Assembly: GCF_001541225.1 (NCBI RefSeq)
Contig: NZ_LMTS01000025.1
Span: forward strand, 63,585-127,584
From: Variovorax sp. WDL1
Lineage (GTDB): Bacteria > Pseudomonadota > Gammaproteobacteria > Burkholderiales > Burkholderiaceae_C
DNA: 64,000 nt
Reading direction: 5' to 3'
Part shown: positions 33,450-41,537 of the stretch, in pieces
Layout: each line of letters starts with the position of its first letter
Position numbering within the stretch: position 1 is the stretch's first letter
The notes under the pieces: model-generated
The model's database searches: none
Seen by the model: only the letters and a program-made list of their open reading frames with translations
Told to the model about the DNA's origin: nothing
Program-made: the position numbers and the translations under genes

Positions 33450-33749
33450 TCATGGCCACACCGCGTAAACAATGCCAACCGCGAGGGCTGCGGAGAGCGC
33501 ACTGATAGACGCCAAGTGGTTGTAGTACGACCCCATCGCCTTGCGTTTGGAATAGTCTTCACGCCGCGGGGCAAGCGTGAAATGGGTGACCACCGTTTCC
33601 AGGCTCGAAGCAGCCGCCGCCATCACGATGCACATCCAGCTCGTCGGCTCTATGCCAATGGCGAATGCCGCCGCAACGATGATGGCAAGGGGTACGGCCG
33701 TCTTGATGGCTGCGTCTGCCCCACTGGGGGCTTTAAGAGTGGTTGTCAT
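33450..33749 (-). CDS. Small membrane protein with about three spans, unknown
   Basis: The protein has 99 residues with hydrophobic stretches at about 14-33, 38-52 and 80-97, separated by a basic loop (APRREDYSKRKAMGSYYNH). Its size and pattern recall small holin-like or conjugation-associated membrane proteins, but no motif decides. It is alone on the minus strand between two plus-strand genes. Downstream (33303-33340) lies a weak hairpin of AAAGCCCT/AGGGCTTT. Confidence 0.6.
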   Translation of the reverse strand: MTTTLKAPSGADAAIKTAVPLAIIVAAAFAIGIEPTSWMCIVMAAAASSLETVVTHFTLAPRREDYSKRKAMGSYYNHLASISALSAALAVGIVYAVWP

Positions 33750-33943
33750 TCTCGGGTCCTCGTCTTACCGAAACTCCTTTCGAACTGCGTCCTGGGCAGG
33801 GCAGTATGCTCGGCCATTATAGGCCCTTTTAGGGAGCCGGGTCAATACCTAAATCGACAGAAGCGTTATAGCTCGACGCGGCTGGGGCGAGGACTAAAAG
33901 GCCTGGCTAGATTTGCCATTAACCTGAACCTCTCAGCCATCAA

Positions 33944-34297
33944 ATGCCCATGACCCCAGTCAAATTCCCGCCCGTCTACCTGCTCGAAATCCTCAGCAGC
34001 CCCGGTGGCGGTACCGACGAGTGCGACAACTTCGGGAAACTGGAACTGGCCGTGCAGCGAGCGGTCGACGCTCTCAGCGAGGCTTCCGGGCCGATTGAGG
34101 TCGATGTCTCGTTGGATGTGAGCGATGAAATCGAGGGCATCAGCTTTCTGAACGAGGAGCAAGAAGTTCTTGCTCTCATCTCGGTCTACCACCTCGACCG
34201 CGACACAGGCGAAGCAACGGACCCCGCCATTGCGATGGCCTGCCGTGGCGACAAGAACGCTCTGCAGTCCGCCATGAATCGCATCGTCCGAGCCTGA
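33944..34297 (+). CDS. Hypothetical protein upstream of secA
   Basis: The protein has 117 residues of mixed alpha/beta character and acidic composition (IEVDVSLDVSDEIEGISFLNEE is split by no gaps in frame). Two ATGs (33944, 33950) are possible. It ends two bases before the secA ATG, so the two are co-transcribed and probably coupled. No family recognised. A GTTATAGC motif lies 72 bases upstream. Confidence 0.62.
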   Translation: MPMTPVKFPPVYLLEILSSPGGGTDECDNFGKLELAVQRAVDALSEASGPIEVDVSLDVSDEIEGISFLNEEQEVLALISVYHLDRDTGEATDPAIAMACRGDKNALQSAMNRIVRA

Positions 34298-34299
34298 AC

Positions 34300-36864
34300 A
34301 TGGACTTCTCGAGTCTGTATACGCGAGTGCGCTCGCAGTCCGCGCTCAACCGCTTCACGGCAGACGCCAAGCGCATTTCCGAGGGGGAGTCATCTCTCAC
34401 TTCCCTGCCCGCAGAGGAGCTCAAGGCGCGGTTCCTGGCCCTGCGCGACCTTCCCGAGCCCAAGCGCACTGTGCCCGGGTTCGCGCTCGCGCGAGAAGCC
34501 GCACGCCGCGCGCTGGGTTTGCGGCCGTTCGACGTCCAACTGATTGGGGGCTTGGCCCTTTTGCAAGGCAAGCTTGCTGAAATGCGCACGGGTGAGGGGA
34601 AGACCCTCACACTCGTGGCGCCCGCGGCACTGCTTGCCCTGCAGGGCAAAGGCGTCCATGTCGTGACTGCGAACAGCTATCTGGCCCGCCGGGATGCGGA
34701 ACTGATGCGTCCAGTCTTCGAAGCCCTGGGCCTTTCTGTAGCGTTCATCGAGACCTCGCAGACGTCGGCTGCGAAGCGGGAAGCCTATGCAGCGGACGTC
34801 ACGTACGGGGTGGGCTTTGAGTTCGGCTTCGACTACCTTCGCGACAACATGGTGAGCGACGCCGGTGACAAGGTACAACGCCCGCTGTCGTTTGCTATCG
34901 TGGACGAAGTCGACTCGGTTCTCATCGACGAGGCACGAACGCCGCTCATCATTTCCGGCTCGGGAGACTCGCAGGATGCCATCGTTCGCGCGCTCAACCT
35001 GACCGCTCGCCAGCTCAAGAGCGGCGTCGACTACGTGGTGGACCCCAAGGAGCGCAACGCCACGCTCACCGAGCGCGGCTACGACGAGGCCGAAGCGAGC
35101 CTTGCGAAGCAAGGCATCATCGCGGGCCAAGGCGAGCTCTACGCTGCCCACAACCTGCACATTGCGCGTCGCCTGCATTCCGCTGTGCGCGCCCATGGCG
35201 TGTACCGCCTTGACCGAGACTACGTCGTCTCTGCCGGTGAGGTGGTCCTGGTCGACCAGGGGACCGGTCGAAAGATGCCGGGCCGTCGCTTGGAGGATGG
35301 GCTGCACGAAGCAATTGAGGCGAAGGAAGGGCTGGAAATCCACGCTGGTTCCGTCACGCGTGCGACTATCACGTATCAGAGCTTTTTCGGCCTCTACGAG
35401 CGCCTGGCCGGCTTGACCGGCACCGCGCTCACGGAAGCTGAGGAGTTCACCGAGTTTTACGGCCTCGAGACCGTGGTCGTTCCTACCAACCGACCTGTGG
35501 CCCGCATTCTCAAGGAGGACCTGGTCTACCTTGGGAAGTCTGCCAAGTTCGTCGCTGTGGCGGACGAAATTGTTCGCAGGCAAGCGTCAGGCCAGCCCGT
35601 GCTTGCGGGGTGCGCGTCCGTTCGCGACGCGGAAGTGCTCAGCCGCCTGCTTGAGAGCAAAGGCGTGGTGCACGAAGTGCTCACGGCGAAGCACCTCGAG
35701 CGAGAGGCCCACATCATCGCCCAAGCCGGGCGTCCTGGCGCCGTTACGGTAGCGACGAACATGGCCGGGCGGGGAACCGACATCATCCTGGGTGGCGAAA
35801 AGCCATCAGAGGGCGACTTCACTGACCCTGCGGCCTACGCACACGGTAAGGCGCAGTGGGAGTCCGCCCGTGCTGCCGTTCTTGCAGCGGGCGGCCTGTT
35901 CGTCCTCGGTACCGAGCGCTCAGGCATCCGCCGGGTGGACAACCAACTGGCCGGCCGCTCCGGGCGCCAGGGCGACCCTGGCGAGGTTCAGTTCTTCCTG
36001 AGCTTGGAAGACGAGCTCCTGCGGGTGTTCGGGCAGTCCAGGCAGCTGAAAGTCGTCGCCAAGCTCATCGACGGCGCCGGCGGCGTCCTTAGCGGCAAAA
36101 CCATCGCGAAGCTTGTGACTACCGCGCAGCGAAGCCTTGAAGGGCAGGGCTTCGAGGCTCGCCGGAATGTCATGAAGTACGACAGCTCGATGTCGGAACA
36201 ACGCAAGGCCGTTTACGCCCTCCGTGACAGCCTGCTCGCTGACGGCGTCATGGAGTACTGCGAGGCAGCGGTTGACGCGGCTGTCGCCAATTGGGCAAAC
36301 GTTCGGCTTGGCGTGCACGACATGCCTGAGCAGTGGGACCTGCCCGCGCTAAAGCGCGAACTGGAAGCTGATTTCAACATCCAGCCCGGCCTGGTCGGCT
36401 GGGTTCACAGCGAGGACCTGGGTCGCGACGAGGTGGTCGAGCGCATCCGCGCCGCTGTCCAGGCACGGCTCGCAGCCAACCCGCTCGACACCGCCGCGCG
36501 CCGCCGGCTGGTACTCAGGGTGCTGACAGACCTCTGGACCGAGCACCTGACTGCACTTGACGAGCTGCGCCAAGCTGTTTCTCTTAAGGGCGCGACCGGA
36601 CAGAACCCGCTCTTCCAGTTTCACAACGACGCGTTCGCGCTTTTCAAGTCGTTCGAGGAAGCGCTCTGCGCAGAAATCTCGCGGCAACTTCTTTCCTCGG
36701 CCCTGCAAGAGGAGCGCGAGGCGAAATCTGCGGACGCCGACGAGCAGGCTCGCAAGGCCGCCCGGGTAGCCGTGGAGCTCGAGCAACGGTGGGTCAAGCG
36801 CAATGAACCCTGCCCCTGCGGCTCGGGAAAGCGCTTTAAGCACTGCCACGGAAAACTGCGGTAA
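34300..36864 (+). CDS. secA: SecA preprotein translocase ATPase (plasmid copy)
   Basis: The protein has 854 residues (E. coli SecA 901). Motifs: MRTGEGKT (95-102), DVTYGVGFEFGFDYLRDN, AIVDEVDSVLIDEARTPLIISG (DEVD 202-205), ATNMAGRGTDI, GTERSGIRRVDNQLAGRSGRQGDPG (usual ERHESRRIDNQLRGRxGRQGDxG), and a C-terminal zinc-binding CPCGSGKRFKHCHG (about 838-851). It drives protein export through SecYEG. Changes at normally invariant spots (YGVGFEFG for YGTNNEFG; no HES in the RIDNQL box) suggest a specialised paralogue. It is co-transcribed with the small gene upstream. Confidence 0.92.
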   Translation: MDFSSLYTRVRSQSALNRFTADAKRISEGESSLTSLPAEELKARFLALRDLPEPKRTVPGFALAREAARRALGLRPFDVQLIGGLALLQGKLAEMRTGEGKTLTLVAPAALLALQGKGVHVVTANSYLARRDAELMRPVFEALGLSVAFIETSQTSAAKREAYAADVTYGVGFEFGFDYLRDNMVSDAGDKVQRPLSFAIVDEVDSVLIDEARTPLIISGSGDSQDAIVRALNLTARQLKSGVDYVVDPKERNATLTERGYDEAEASLAKQGIIAGQGELYAAHNLHIARRLHSAVRAHGVYRLDRDYVVSAGEVVLVDQGTGRKMPGRRLEDGLHEAIEAKEGLEIHAGSVTRATITYQSFFGLYERLAGLTGTALTEAEEFTEFYGLETVVVPTNRPVARILKEDLVYLGKSAKFVAVADEIVRRQASGQPVLAGCASVRDAEVLSRLLESKGVVHEVLTAKHLEREAHIIAQAGRPGAVTVATNMAGRGTDIILGGEKPSEGDFTDPAAYAHGKAQWESARAAVLAAGGLFVLGTERSGIRRVDNQLAGRSGRQGDPGEVQFFLSLEDELLRVFGQSRQLKVVAKLIDGAGGVLSGKTIAKLVTTAQRSLEGQGFEARRNVMKYDSSMSEQRKAVYALRDSLLADGVMEYCEAAVDAAVANWANVRLGVHDMPEQWDLPALKRELEADFNIQPGLVGWVHSEDLGRDEVVERIRAAVQARLAANPLDTAARRRLVLRVLTDLWTEHLTALDELRQAVSLKGATGQNPLFQFHNDAFALFKSFEEALCAEISRQLLSSALQEEREAKSADADEQARKAARVAVELEQRWVKRNEPCPCGSGKRFKHCHGKLR

Positions 36865-37088
36865 GCGGCCCGCCTTGCCCGACGAGCCACGACAGCCTCT
36901 CCGATGACACCTGCGGGCCGCTAAAGGCGCGCAGCGTGCTTTAGGGCCGTCGCGCGCCCCTCGAATTTCCTCTAAGTTATTGTCGCGCAACGGAAATTTG
37001 CTTGAACGAACGTTGGAGAAATTTCTGGGGAGCGTTGGGAGGTCCGGTCGCTAGACAGGTCAGAACTACTTTTCTGAGGTCAAACCAC

Positions 37089-38057
37089 ATGCTAACAATC
37101 GCAGTTTCCAGTCGCGCCCTCTTTCACATCGAAGATGGCGATGAAATCTTCCAGACCCAGGGCCAAAAGGCCTTCGACGAGTACATGCGCTCCAAGGCTG
37201 ACGTCCCACTTCGTCGGGGAACGGCCTTCCCGCTCATTCGCAAGCTGCTCACTCTGAATCGGCCCGGTGCCAAGCGCTTGGTCGATGTGGTCATGCTGTC
37301 GCGCAACAGCCCGGTCGCCGGGGTGCGCATAGCGAACAGCATCGTTCACCACGGCCTTGACATCAAGGGCGCGGTGTTCACCAAGGGTTCGGACCGCTTC
37401 CGCTTCGCTGCCGGCATGGGCGTCCAGCTTTTTCTGTCTGCAAATTCAGCGGACGTGCAGAACGCCATCGCCAATGGCATCGCCGCGGCAACCATGCTTC
37501 CAAGCGAACGAGACGACGACGCCAGCGACGACGACATCCGCATCGCTTTCGACGGCGACAGCGTGTTGTTCAGTTCCGAAGGGGATGAGTGCTACCGCGA
37601 GCACGGTCTGGAGGTCTTCCATCAGACCGAGCACCAGAAGGCCGCTATTCCGCTGGGCGCTGGCCCCTTCAAGCTTGTCCTGGAGGAACTGCATCGGATT
37701 CAACACGAGTTCCCCGTGAACGAGTGCCCTCTGAAACTTGCCCTTGTGACCGCGCGCGCAATTCCAAGTCACGGTCGCGTCATGACAACGCTCGACTCCT
37801 GGGGCGTTGTGCTCGACGTGGCCACCTTCGCGAACGGTGCCCCGAAAGGCCCCATTCTGAAGGCGTTCGGTGCCGACATGTTCTTTGACGACGCTTCGAA
37901 GAATATCGACAGCGCACGAAGCAGCGATGTGACCTCCGGCCATGTTCCTTACGGTACCGGGCACGGAATCACAGAGCCGCTCCTCACGCGCGGGGACGTC
38001 CCCAGTGCCTCCCGCAGGTCCGCTGCGGCGGGCGTTCAAGAGGCTTGTGCCGCCTAG
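37089..38057 (+). CDS. 5'-nucleotidase, cytosolic cN-I (NT5C1-like) family
   Basis: The protein has 322 residues. Family text is visible along the chain: IAVSSRALFHIEDGD, GTAFPLIRKLLTLN, VVMLSRNSP, NSIVHHGLDI, VQLFLSAN, IRIAFDGDSVLF (HAD aspartates), LALVTARAIPSHGRVMTTL and ADMFFDDA. Such enzymes dephosphorylate (deoxy)nucleoside monophosphates. The ATG at 37089 is chosen; an upstream frame to 37002 adds 29 residues outside the family pattern. With ThyA, the deaminase-like protein and the kinase-like protein it suggests control of nucleotide pools. A hairpin terminator follows. Confidence 0.85.
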   Translation: MLTIAVSSRALFHIEDGDEIFQTQGQKAFDEYMRSKADVPLRRGTAFPLIRKLLTLNRPGAKRLVDVVMLSRNSPVAGVRIANSIVHHGLDIKGAVFTKGSDRFRFAAGMGVQLFLSANSADVQNAIANGIAAATMLPSERDDDASDDDIRIAFDGDSVLFSSEGDECYREHGLEVFHQTEHQKAAIPLGAGPFKLVLEELHRIQHEFPVNECPLKLALVTARAIPSHGRVMTTLDSWGVVLDVATFANGAPKGPILKAFGADMFFDDASKNIDSARSSDVTSGHVPYGTGHGITEPLLTRGDVPSASRRSAAAGVQEACAA

Positions 38058-38068
38058 TCTGCTCATTC

Positions 38069-38107
38069 GAGACGCCGCCACTTCATGTGTCGGCGTCTCT
38101 TTCTTTC
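38069..38107 (+). terminator. Rho-independent terminator
   Basis: GAGACGCCG (38069-38077) and CGGCGTCTC (38091-38099) form a 9-bp stem followed by a T-rich tail (TTTCTTTCT). Confidence 0.85.
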
Positions 38108-38137
38108 TCTGCGCTAAAGGGCAGGGCTATAAGGCTC

Positions 38138-38707
38138 ATGAGCAACCCGACCGCCTGGCTGTGCCCCCTTGAGCTCGAACTCCGCCCTACGGCGGATGCC
38201 GAGTCCTTCCGAAGCATGCCCCCTGGCGTCACCGGGCTCCCGATTGGCAGCCACCCGGGCGCCTTCGGCGTGGTGCGGCGTAACCATATCCACGAGGGCG
38301 TCGACCTCTATACCGAGGAGGGCTGCCCTGTGCTAGCCGTTGAGGAAGGTCTCGTGGTCGGCGTGATGCCGTTCACGGGCCCGGGCGCGGGCCTGCCTTG
38401 GTGGCGAGACACCAAGGCCGTACTGGTCGAAGGCCGGTCAGGCGTCGTCGCCTACGGGGAGGTTTCTCCTCTGGTCTCTTGCGGAGACCGTGTCCAACCT
38501 GGGGAGGTTGTGGCGCGGGTCGTGCGAGTTCTTCGCCAAGACAAGGGGCGGCCGACGTCCATGCTTCACATTGAACTCCACGAGCCTGGCGCGCGGCAGT
38601 GCCCAGCCTGGCTCAGCTCGGATACGCGTCCGCACACCCTGCGCGACCCGACGCCTTACCTGCTCGAGGCGTCTCACCGCCTCTACCGGCTCCCGCGGAA
38701 AAGCTAA
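38138..38707 (+). CDS. M23-family metallopeptidase domain protein
   Basis: The protein has 189 residues. HIHEGVDLY (HxxxD) and the late MLHIELHEPG (HxH) are the zinc ligands of LytM/M23 peptidases, with VLAVEEGLVVGV and VAYGEVSPLVSCGDRVQPGEVVARV typical of that fold. It would cut peptide cross-links in peptidoglycan, but no signal peptide is visible. The ATG at 38138 follows AAGG; a longer frame to 38045 would read through the terminator. It is followed by an exported protein gene 20 bases downstream. Confidence 0.78.
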   Translation: MSNPTAWLCPLELELRPTADAESFRSMPPGVTGLPIGSHPGAFGVVRRNHIHEGVDLYTEEGCPVLAVEEGLVVGVMPFTGPGAGLPWWRDTKAVLVEGRSGVVAYGEVSPLVSCGDRVQPGEVVARVVRVLRQDKGRPTSMLHIELHEPGARQCPAWLSSDTRPHTLRDPTPYLLEASHRLYRLPRKS

Positions 38708-38729
38708 ATCCGGCGGCTACACGCCGGAT
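38708..38729 (+). promoter_or_regulatory. Hairpin covering the start codon of the next gene
   Basis: ATCCGGCG (38708-38715) and CGCCGGAT (38722-38729) form a perfect 8-bp stem with a 6-base loop. The right arm includes the A and T of the ATG at 38728, so it may limit initiation or act as a weak terminator for the M23 gene. Confidence 0.5.
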
Positions 38730-39411
38730 GACCCTTTTGCCGAGATACCTCGCCGCCACGCTGGTAGCCCTGGCCTGCACAGGTGGTGCACTTGCCGCCG
38801 AGGTTGAGCGGAATCCGTTCAACCCCTCGCCATCCGCGAATACACCGCAGTCCGAGTCGCAGGCTCCAGCCGGTAAAGGCACGCTACCTCAGGGCCTTCC
38901 AGCTTTGCGCCTGCCGCCCCCAATCCCCACGGTCGAGGGGCGAGCGGTACTGCCTCCCGTTTTGCCTCCCTCGCTTCCTCCTCCGCCGCTACCAACTGCC
39001 AATGCGGCCCCGGCTGGTGCCGACCAACCGTCGCCAGGCAGTGGCTCGCGCCGCGTGTTCCTGAATCAACAGGAACTTCAGGCCCAGCGCAGCCAGTGCG
39101 ACATCTCGCGCAAGGCGAGCGGCACGGAGGCTGTTTCCCCTGCCGGCGGCACGGTGACGCTGCGCTATGTCGTGAGCAATGGCCGGGTATGCCTTTCAGG
39201 CGCAGCTTCCGACTCGACCTGGGCCAACGTGAGCCGCGCTGACGAGAGCCAGGCGTCCGTGGTCATCGAACCCAACGACAGCGCTACGCCTCGCGAAACC
39301 ACGGTCACCGTCGTCTCCCGCAATGGTCGTAGTGCCGCTTTTCGGATTTCTCAACCCGCCGGCAACGGCTTCCGCGCAATCGAGCCGCAACGCACGGCTA
39401 CCTCGCCATGA
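38728..39411 (+). CDS. Exported Pro-rich protein with BACON-like domain
   Basis: The protein has 227 residues. A signal peptide (LLPRYLAATLVALACTGGALAA) is followed by NPFNPSPSA, a Pro-rich linker (about 45-105), and a C-terminal domain (about 125-215) of alternating strands with AVSPAGGTVTLRYVVSNG and W..VS....... VVIEPNDSATPRETTVTVVS, as in BACON/Ig-like binding domains. It is probably periplasmic and envelope-associated. The longer frame to 38599 lies inside the M23 gene and is rejected. It overlaps the following kinase-like gene by four bases (ATGA). Confidence 0.75.
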   Translation: MTLLPRYLAATLVALACTGGALAAEVERNPFNPSPSANTPQSESQAPAGKGTLPQGLPALRLPPPIPTVEGRAVLPPVLPPSLPPPPLPTANAAPAGADQPSPGSGSRRVFLNQQELQAQRSQCDISRKASGTEAVSPAGGTVTLRYVVSNGRVCLSGAASDSTWANVSRADESQASVVIEPNDSATPRETTVTVVSRNGRSAAFRISQPAGNGFRAIEPQRTATSP

Positions 39412-39956
39412 AGGTTATCAACCTGTTCGCAGCACCCGGGATTGGCAAGTCCACCTCCGCACAGATTCTCACTGGCCTCCTGTCCATCGGTGGCTACCGA
39501 GTCGAGTACGTTCCGGAGTTCGCCAAATTCCAGACCTTCTCGGGGAACCAGGCCGCCTTGAGCGACCAGGTGTACATGTTCGCCAAGCAGGAGAACCGGC
39601 TCCACGTGTTCAAGGACCAAGAGTTCGATTTTGTGGTCATGGACGGTCCGCTGCCTATCGCGCTGCTGTACACGCCCGAGACCTACTTCAAGTACTACGA
39701 GCCGCTCGTCATGGAGGTCTTCAGCTCCTTCGACAACGTCAATTTCTTCCTGGACCGAAACCCCTCATACGAGCACAAGAAGCACGGCCGCATCCAGGAC
39801 CGTGCGCAGTCCGACGCTCTCTCTCTCCGGCTCGAGGCCATCCTGTCACGCCACAAGGTTCCGCTCACCCGCGAGATGGTGCGCCCCCAACTACCGCTTG
39901 TGCTCTACGAAGCCTTGACAGGGGCAAAGCCGCCCTCACTTGAAGACCTGGCCTGA
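39408..39956 (+). CDS. P-loop nucleotide kinase-like protein (AAA_28/NadR-like)
   Basis: The protein has 182 residues. Walker A is FAAPGIGKST (about 7-16). A Walker B-like FVVMDGPLPIAL follows, with a lid-like segment FFLDRNPSYEHKKHGRIQDRAQS containing several Arg/Lys. The pattern resembles phage nucleotide kinases and the NadR kinase domain; the substrate cannot be read from sequence. It overlaps the exported-protein gene by four bases, so expression is coupled, and a hairpin terminator follows. Confidence 0.72.
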   Translation: MKVINLFAAPGIGKSTSAQILTGLLSIGGYRVEYVPEFAKFQTFSGNQAALSDQVYMFAKQENRLHVFKDQEFDFVVMDGPLPIALLYTPETYFKYYEPLVMEVFSSFDNVNFFLDRNPSYEHKKHGRIQDRAQSDALSLRLEAILSRHKVPLTREMVRPQLPLVLYEALTGAKPPSLEDLA

Positions 39957-39975
39957 GGACAGGTCCAGTCATCCG

Positions 39976-40008
39976 AAGGCCCTCCGGACCATCAGGTTGG
40001 AGGGCTTT
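39976..40008 (+). terminator. Rho-independent terminator
   Basis: GCCCTCC (39979-39985) and GGAGGGC (39999-40005) stem, then TTTG, 20 bases after the kinase-like gene. Confidence 0.65.
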
Positions 40009-40248
40009 GTTCTGGCCGCGCGTTCGCGAAGCGACGAGCTGGGGGCCTCAGCTGACGAAGTTCAGATGCCCTTCCTTCGCCTTCCAGCTAATGTGGACCC
40101 AGCCACCGAGGGCGTAGTGGCTCACGCCCTCCGCGTCGAGCAGCCGATGGCCACTGCTTTCGCTGGCCGACAGGAGGGTGGCCGAACCCGAAGACGGATA
40201 ACAACGGCCGCAGGCCTGGCGCGCATTCGGGTTCGGCTGCGCCAAGAG
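40009..40248. other. Stretch without a well-supported gene
   Basis: The convergent interval 39957-40274 holds two terminators and overlapping weak frames on both strands. A minus-strand frame (40048-40260) with a protein-like end (HYALGGWVHISWKAKEGHLNFVS in two parts) has only a TTG start lying inside the terminator stem, so I do not call it a gene. Confidence 0.4.
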
Positions 40249-40271
40249 AAACGCCGGCAAGGCCGGCGTTT
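40249..40271 (-). terminator. Terminator of the 42.8-40.3 kb operon
   Basis: AAACGCCGGC (40249-40258) and GCCGGCGTTT (40262-40271) form a perfect 10-bp stem directly beyond the stop at 40275 on the minus strand, followed by CTCTT. Confidence 0.8.
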
Positions 40272-40274
40272 GTT

Positions 40275-41198
40275 CTAGTTCACCGCGCGTAGGTTGCGCT
40301 TCTCGCCGCCCACCAGGGCCGGCCGAACGAAGAGTTTGAGCTCTTCGGGCTGCAGCGGCTCCGAGGGCACTGCAACCGGGGACGGCGCCGGGGGAGGAGG
40401 CACCACCGCGGCAGGTGCCTGAATGGGCGGGGCGGCAGCGGCGACGGGCGCCGGTGCGACGTGGGCGGCTGGCACGGCGGCGGTCGACTGGCGTGCACTC
40501 GTCGCTTCAGTGAGCGCAGGCAGGGGTACGCCGCTCGTGACGACGAGTGCGTTCGCGACTTGCTCAGCCAGGATGCCGCGAGCATTGGCAACTTCGCGCA
40601 GGCGCTCCCATTGGGCCATCTCGGACGTGTACGTGATGTACTGAGTCAGATTGCGGACCTTCATCGCACCAGGTTGCAGCCGGTCGTACTGGGCATCCGG
40701 CAGTAGCACGCCCATCGTGTCGGGAACCCACTCCACGTCGGTCATCGAGTCGGGGTCGAACGAGACGCTGCGCAGCGGATGCACCGAGACCTCGAGAATC
40801 GCCTGGAAGTTGGCGAACTTCAAGGCGAAGCACGACTTTGCTTGGAACGTCAGGGCGGGGTCCGATTCGCGGGCGAGGTAGGCCACTTGAGCCTTGCCGA
40901 AGGCACGGAGCATCACGCCGAGCGGCTGGTACGTTTTCTCTGCACGCGAGAAGAACGGCTCTTCGATGCGCCAGTAGTGCACGACGTCGGCGCGCGGGCT
41001 CTCGCCGTGGATGCCGAGGAATCGCAGAATCTCGAGCTGGGTCTCGAACTCCACCTGCTCGCCGCTCTCATCGCCCTGGTCGTAGAGCCAGTTGTGCATG
41101 TCCTCGCTGGACACATGAGCAAGGGTGCAGAGCGTTTCAGTGGAGATGCCGCGCAGGCTCATCAGGGCGCGGACGACGGCGGTATTGACGTGAGACAT
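40275..41198 (-). CDS. Hypothetical protein with helix-turn-helix-like N-terminus and Pro/Ala-rich tail
   Basis: The protein has 307 residues. The first 60 residues resemble a Cro/HTH fold (VVRALMSLRGISTETLCTLAHVSSEDMHNWL). Residues 70-215 form a mixed domain without recognised motifs. The last 80 residues are a Pro/Ala/Val linker ending in LFVRPALVGGEKRNLRAVN. It is the last gene of a three-gene minus-strand operon with two membrane proteins (gap 12 bases). Function unknown. Confidence 0.68.
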   Translation of the reverse strand: MSHVNTAVVRALMSLRGISTETLCTLAHVSSEDMHNWLYDQGDESGEQVEFETQLEILRFLGIHGESPRADVVHYWRIEEPFFSRAEKTYQPLGVMLRAFGKAQVAYLARESDPALTFQAKSCFALKFANFQAILEVSVHPLRSVSFDPDSMTDVEWVPDTMGVLLPDAQYDRLQPGAMKVRNLTQYITYTSEMAQWERLREVANARGILAEQVANALVVTSGVPLPALTEATSARQSTAAVPAAHVAPAPVAAAAPPIQAPAAVVPPPPAPSPVAVPSEPLQPEELKLFVRPALVGGEKRNLRAVN

Positions 41199-41210
41199 TG
41201 AACTGGTTCC

Positions 41211-41522
41211 TTAGCGAGCGATGACGACCGCAGCGAGCGTGGCCAGGAAGAACACGCAGTACGGCAGGGCGACTTGGGACTGAGGCACTTTCCAGGGCGT
41301 CTTGGCGCGCTGGAGGTGGCGCTGCATGGCGAATGCGCCAAACAGTGCGCCGGCCATGAACAGCCCTGCACAGACCTGGCGCCTGTGCGGGATGTCCACA
41401 AACTGGGAGAAGGGCGGCATCGGCACGTTGCTGATAACCAGCGACACGAGCAGGATGAAGCCGATGCCGGCTGCGTACAGCATGTTCGGGCGGCTCATAT
41501 CAACAATGGACTTCGTCATCAT
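41211..41522 (-). CDS. Small membrane protein with three spans
   Basis: The protein has 103 residues with hydrophobic stretches at about 14-31, 50-66 and 84-102. A conserved-looking loop PPFSQFVDIPHRRQVC lies between the first two. No family recognised. It is the middle gene of the operon, 15 bases after the Pro/Ala-rich protein gene. The start is ATG 41522 or 41519. Confidence 0.62.
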   Translation of the reverse strand: MMTKSIVDMSRPNMLYAAGIGFILLVSLVISNVPMPPFSQFVDIPHRRQVCAGLFMAGALFGAFAMQRHLQRAKTPWKVPQSQVALPYCVFFLATLAAVVIAR

Positions 41523-41537
41523 GGGAACTTTCCTTTT

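Noticed and set aside
34390-35583. A 397-residue minus-strand frame opposite secA
   Set aside because: Antisense to the clear SecA gene; composition is that of a shadow frame.
40048-40260. A 70-residue minus-strand frame with a protein-like C-terminus
   Set aside because: The only start is a TTG inside the terminator stem of the preceding operon; no ribosome-binding site.
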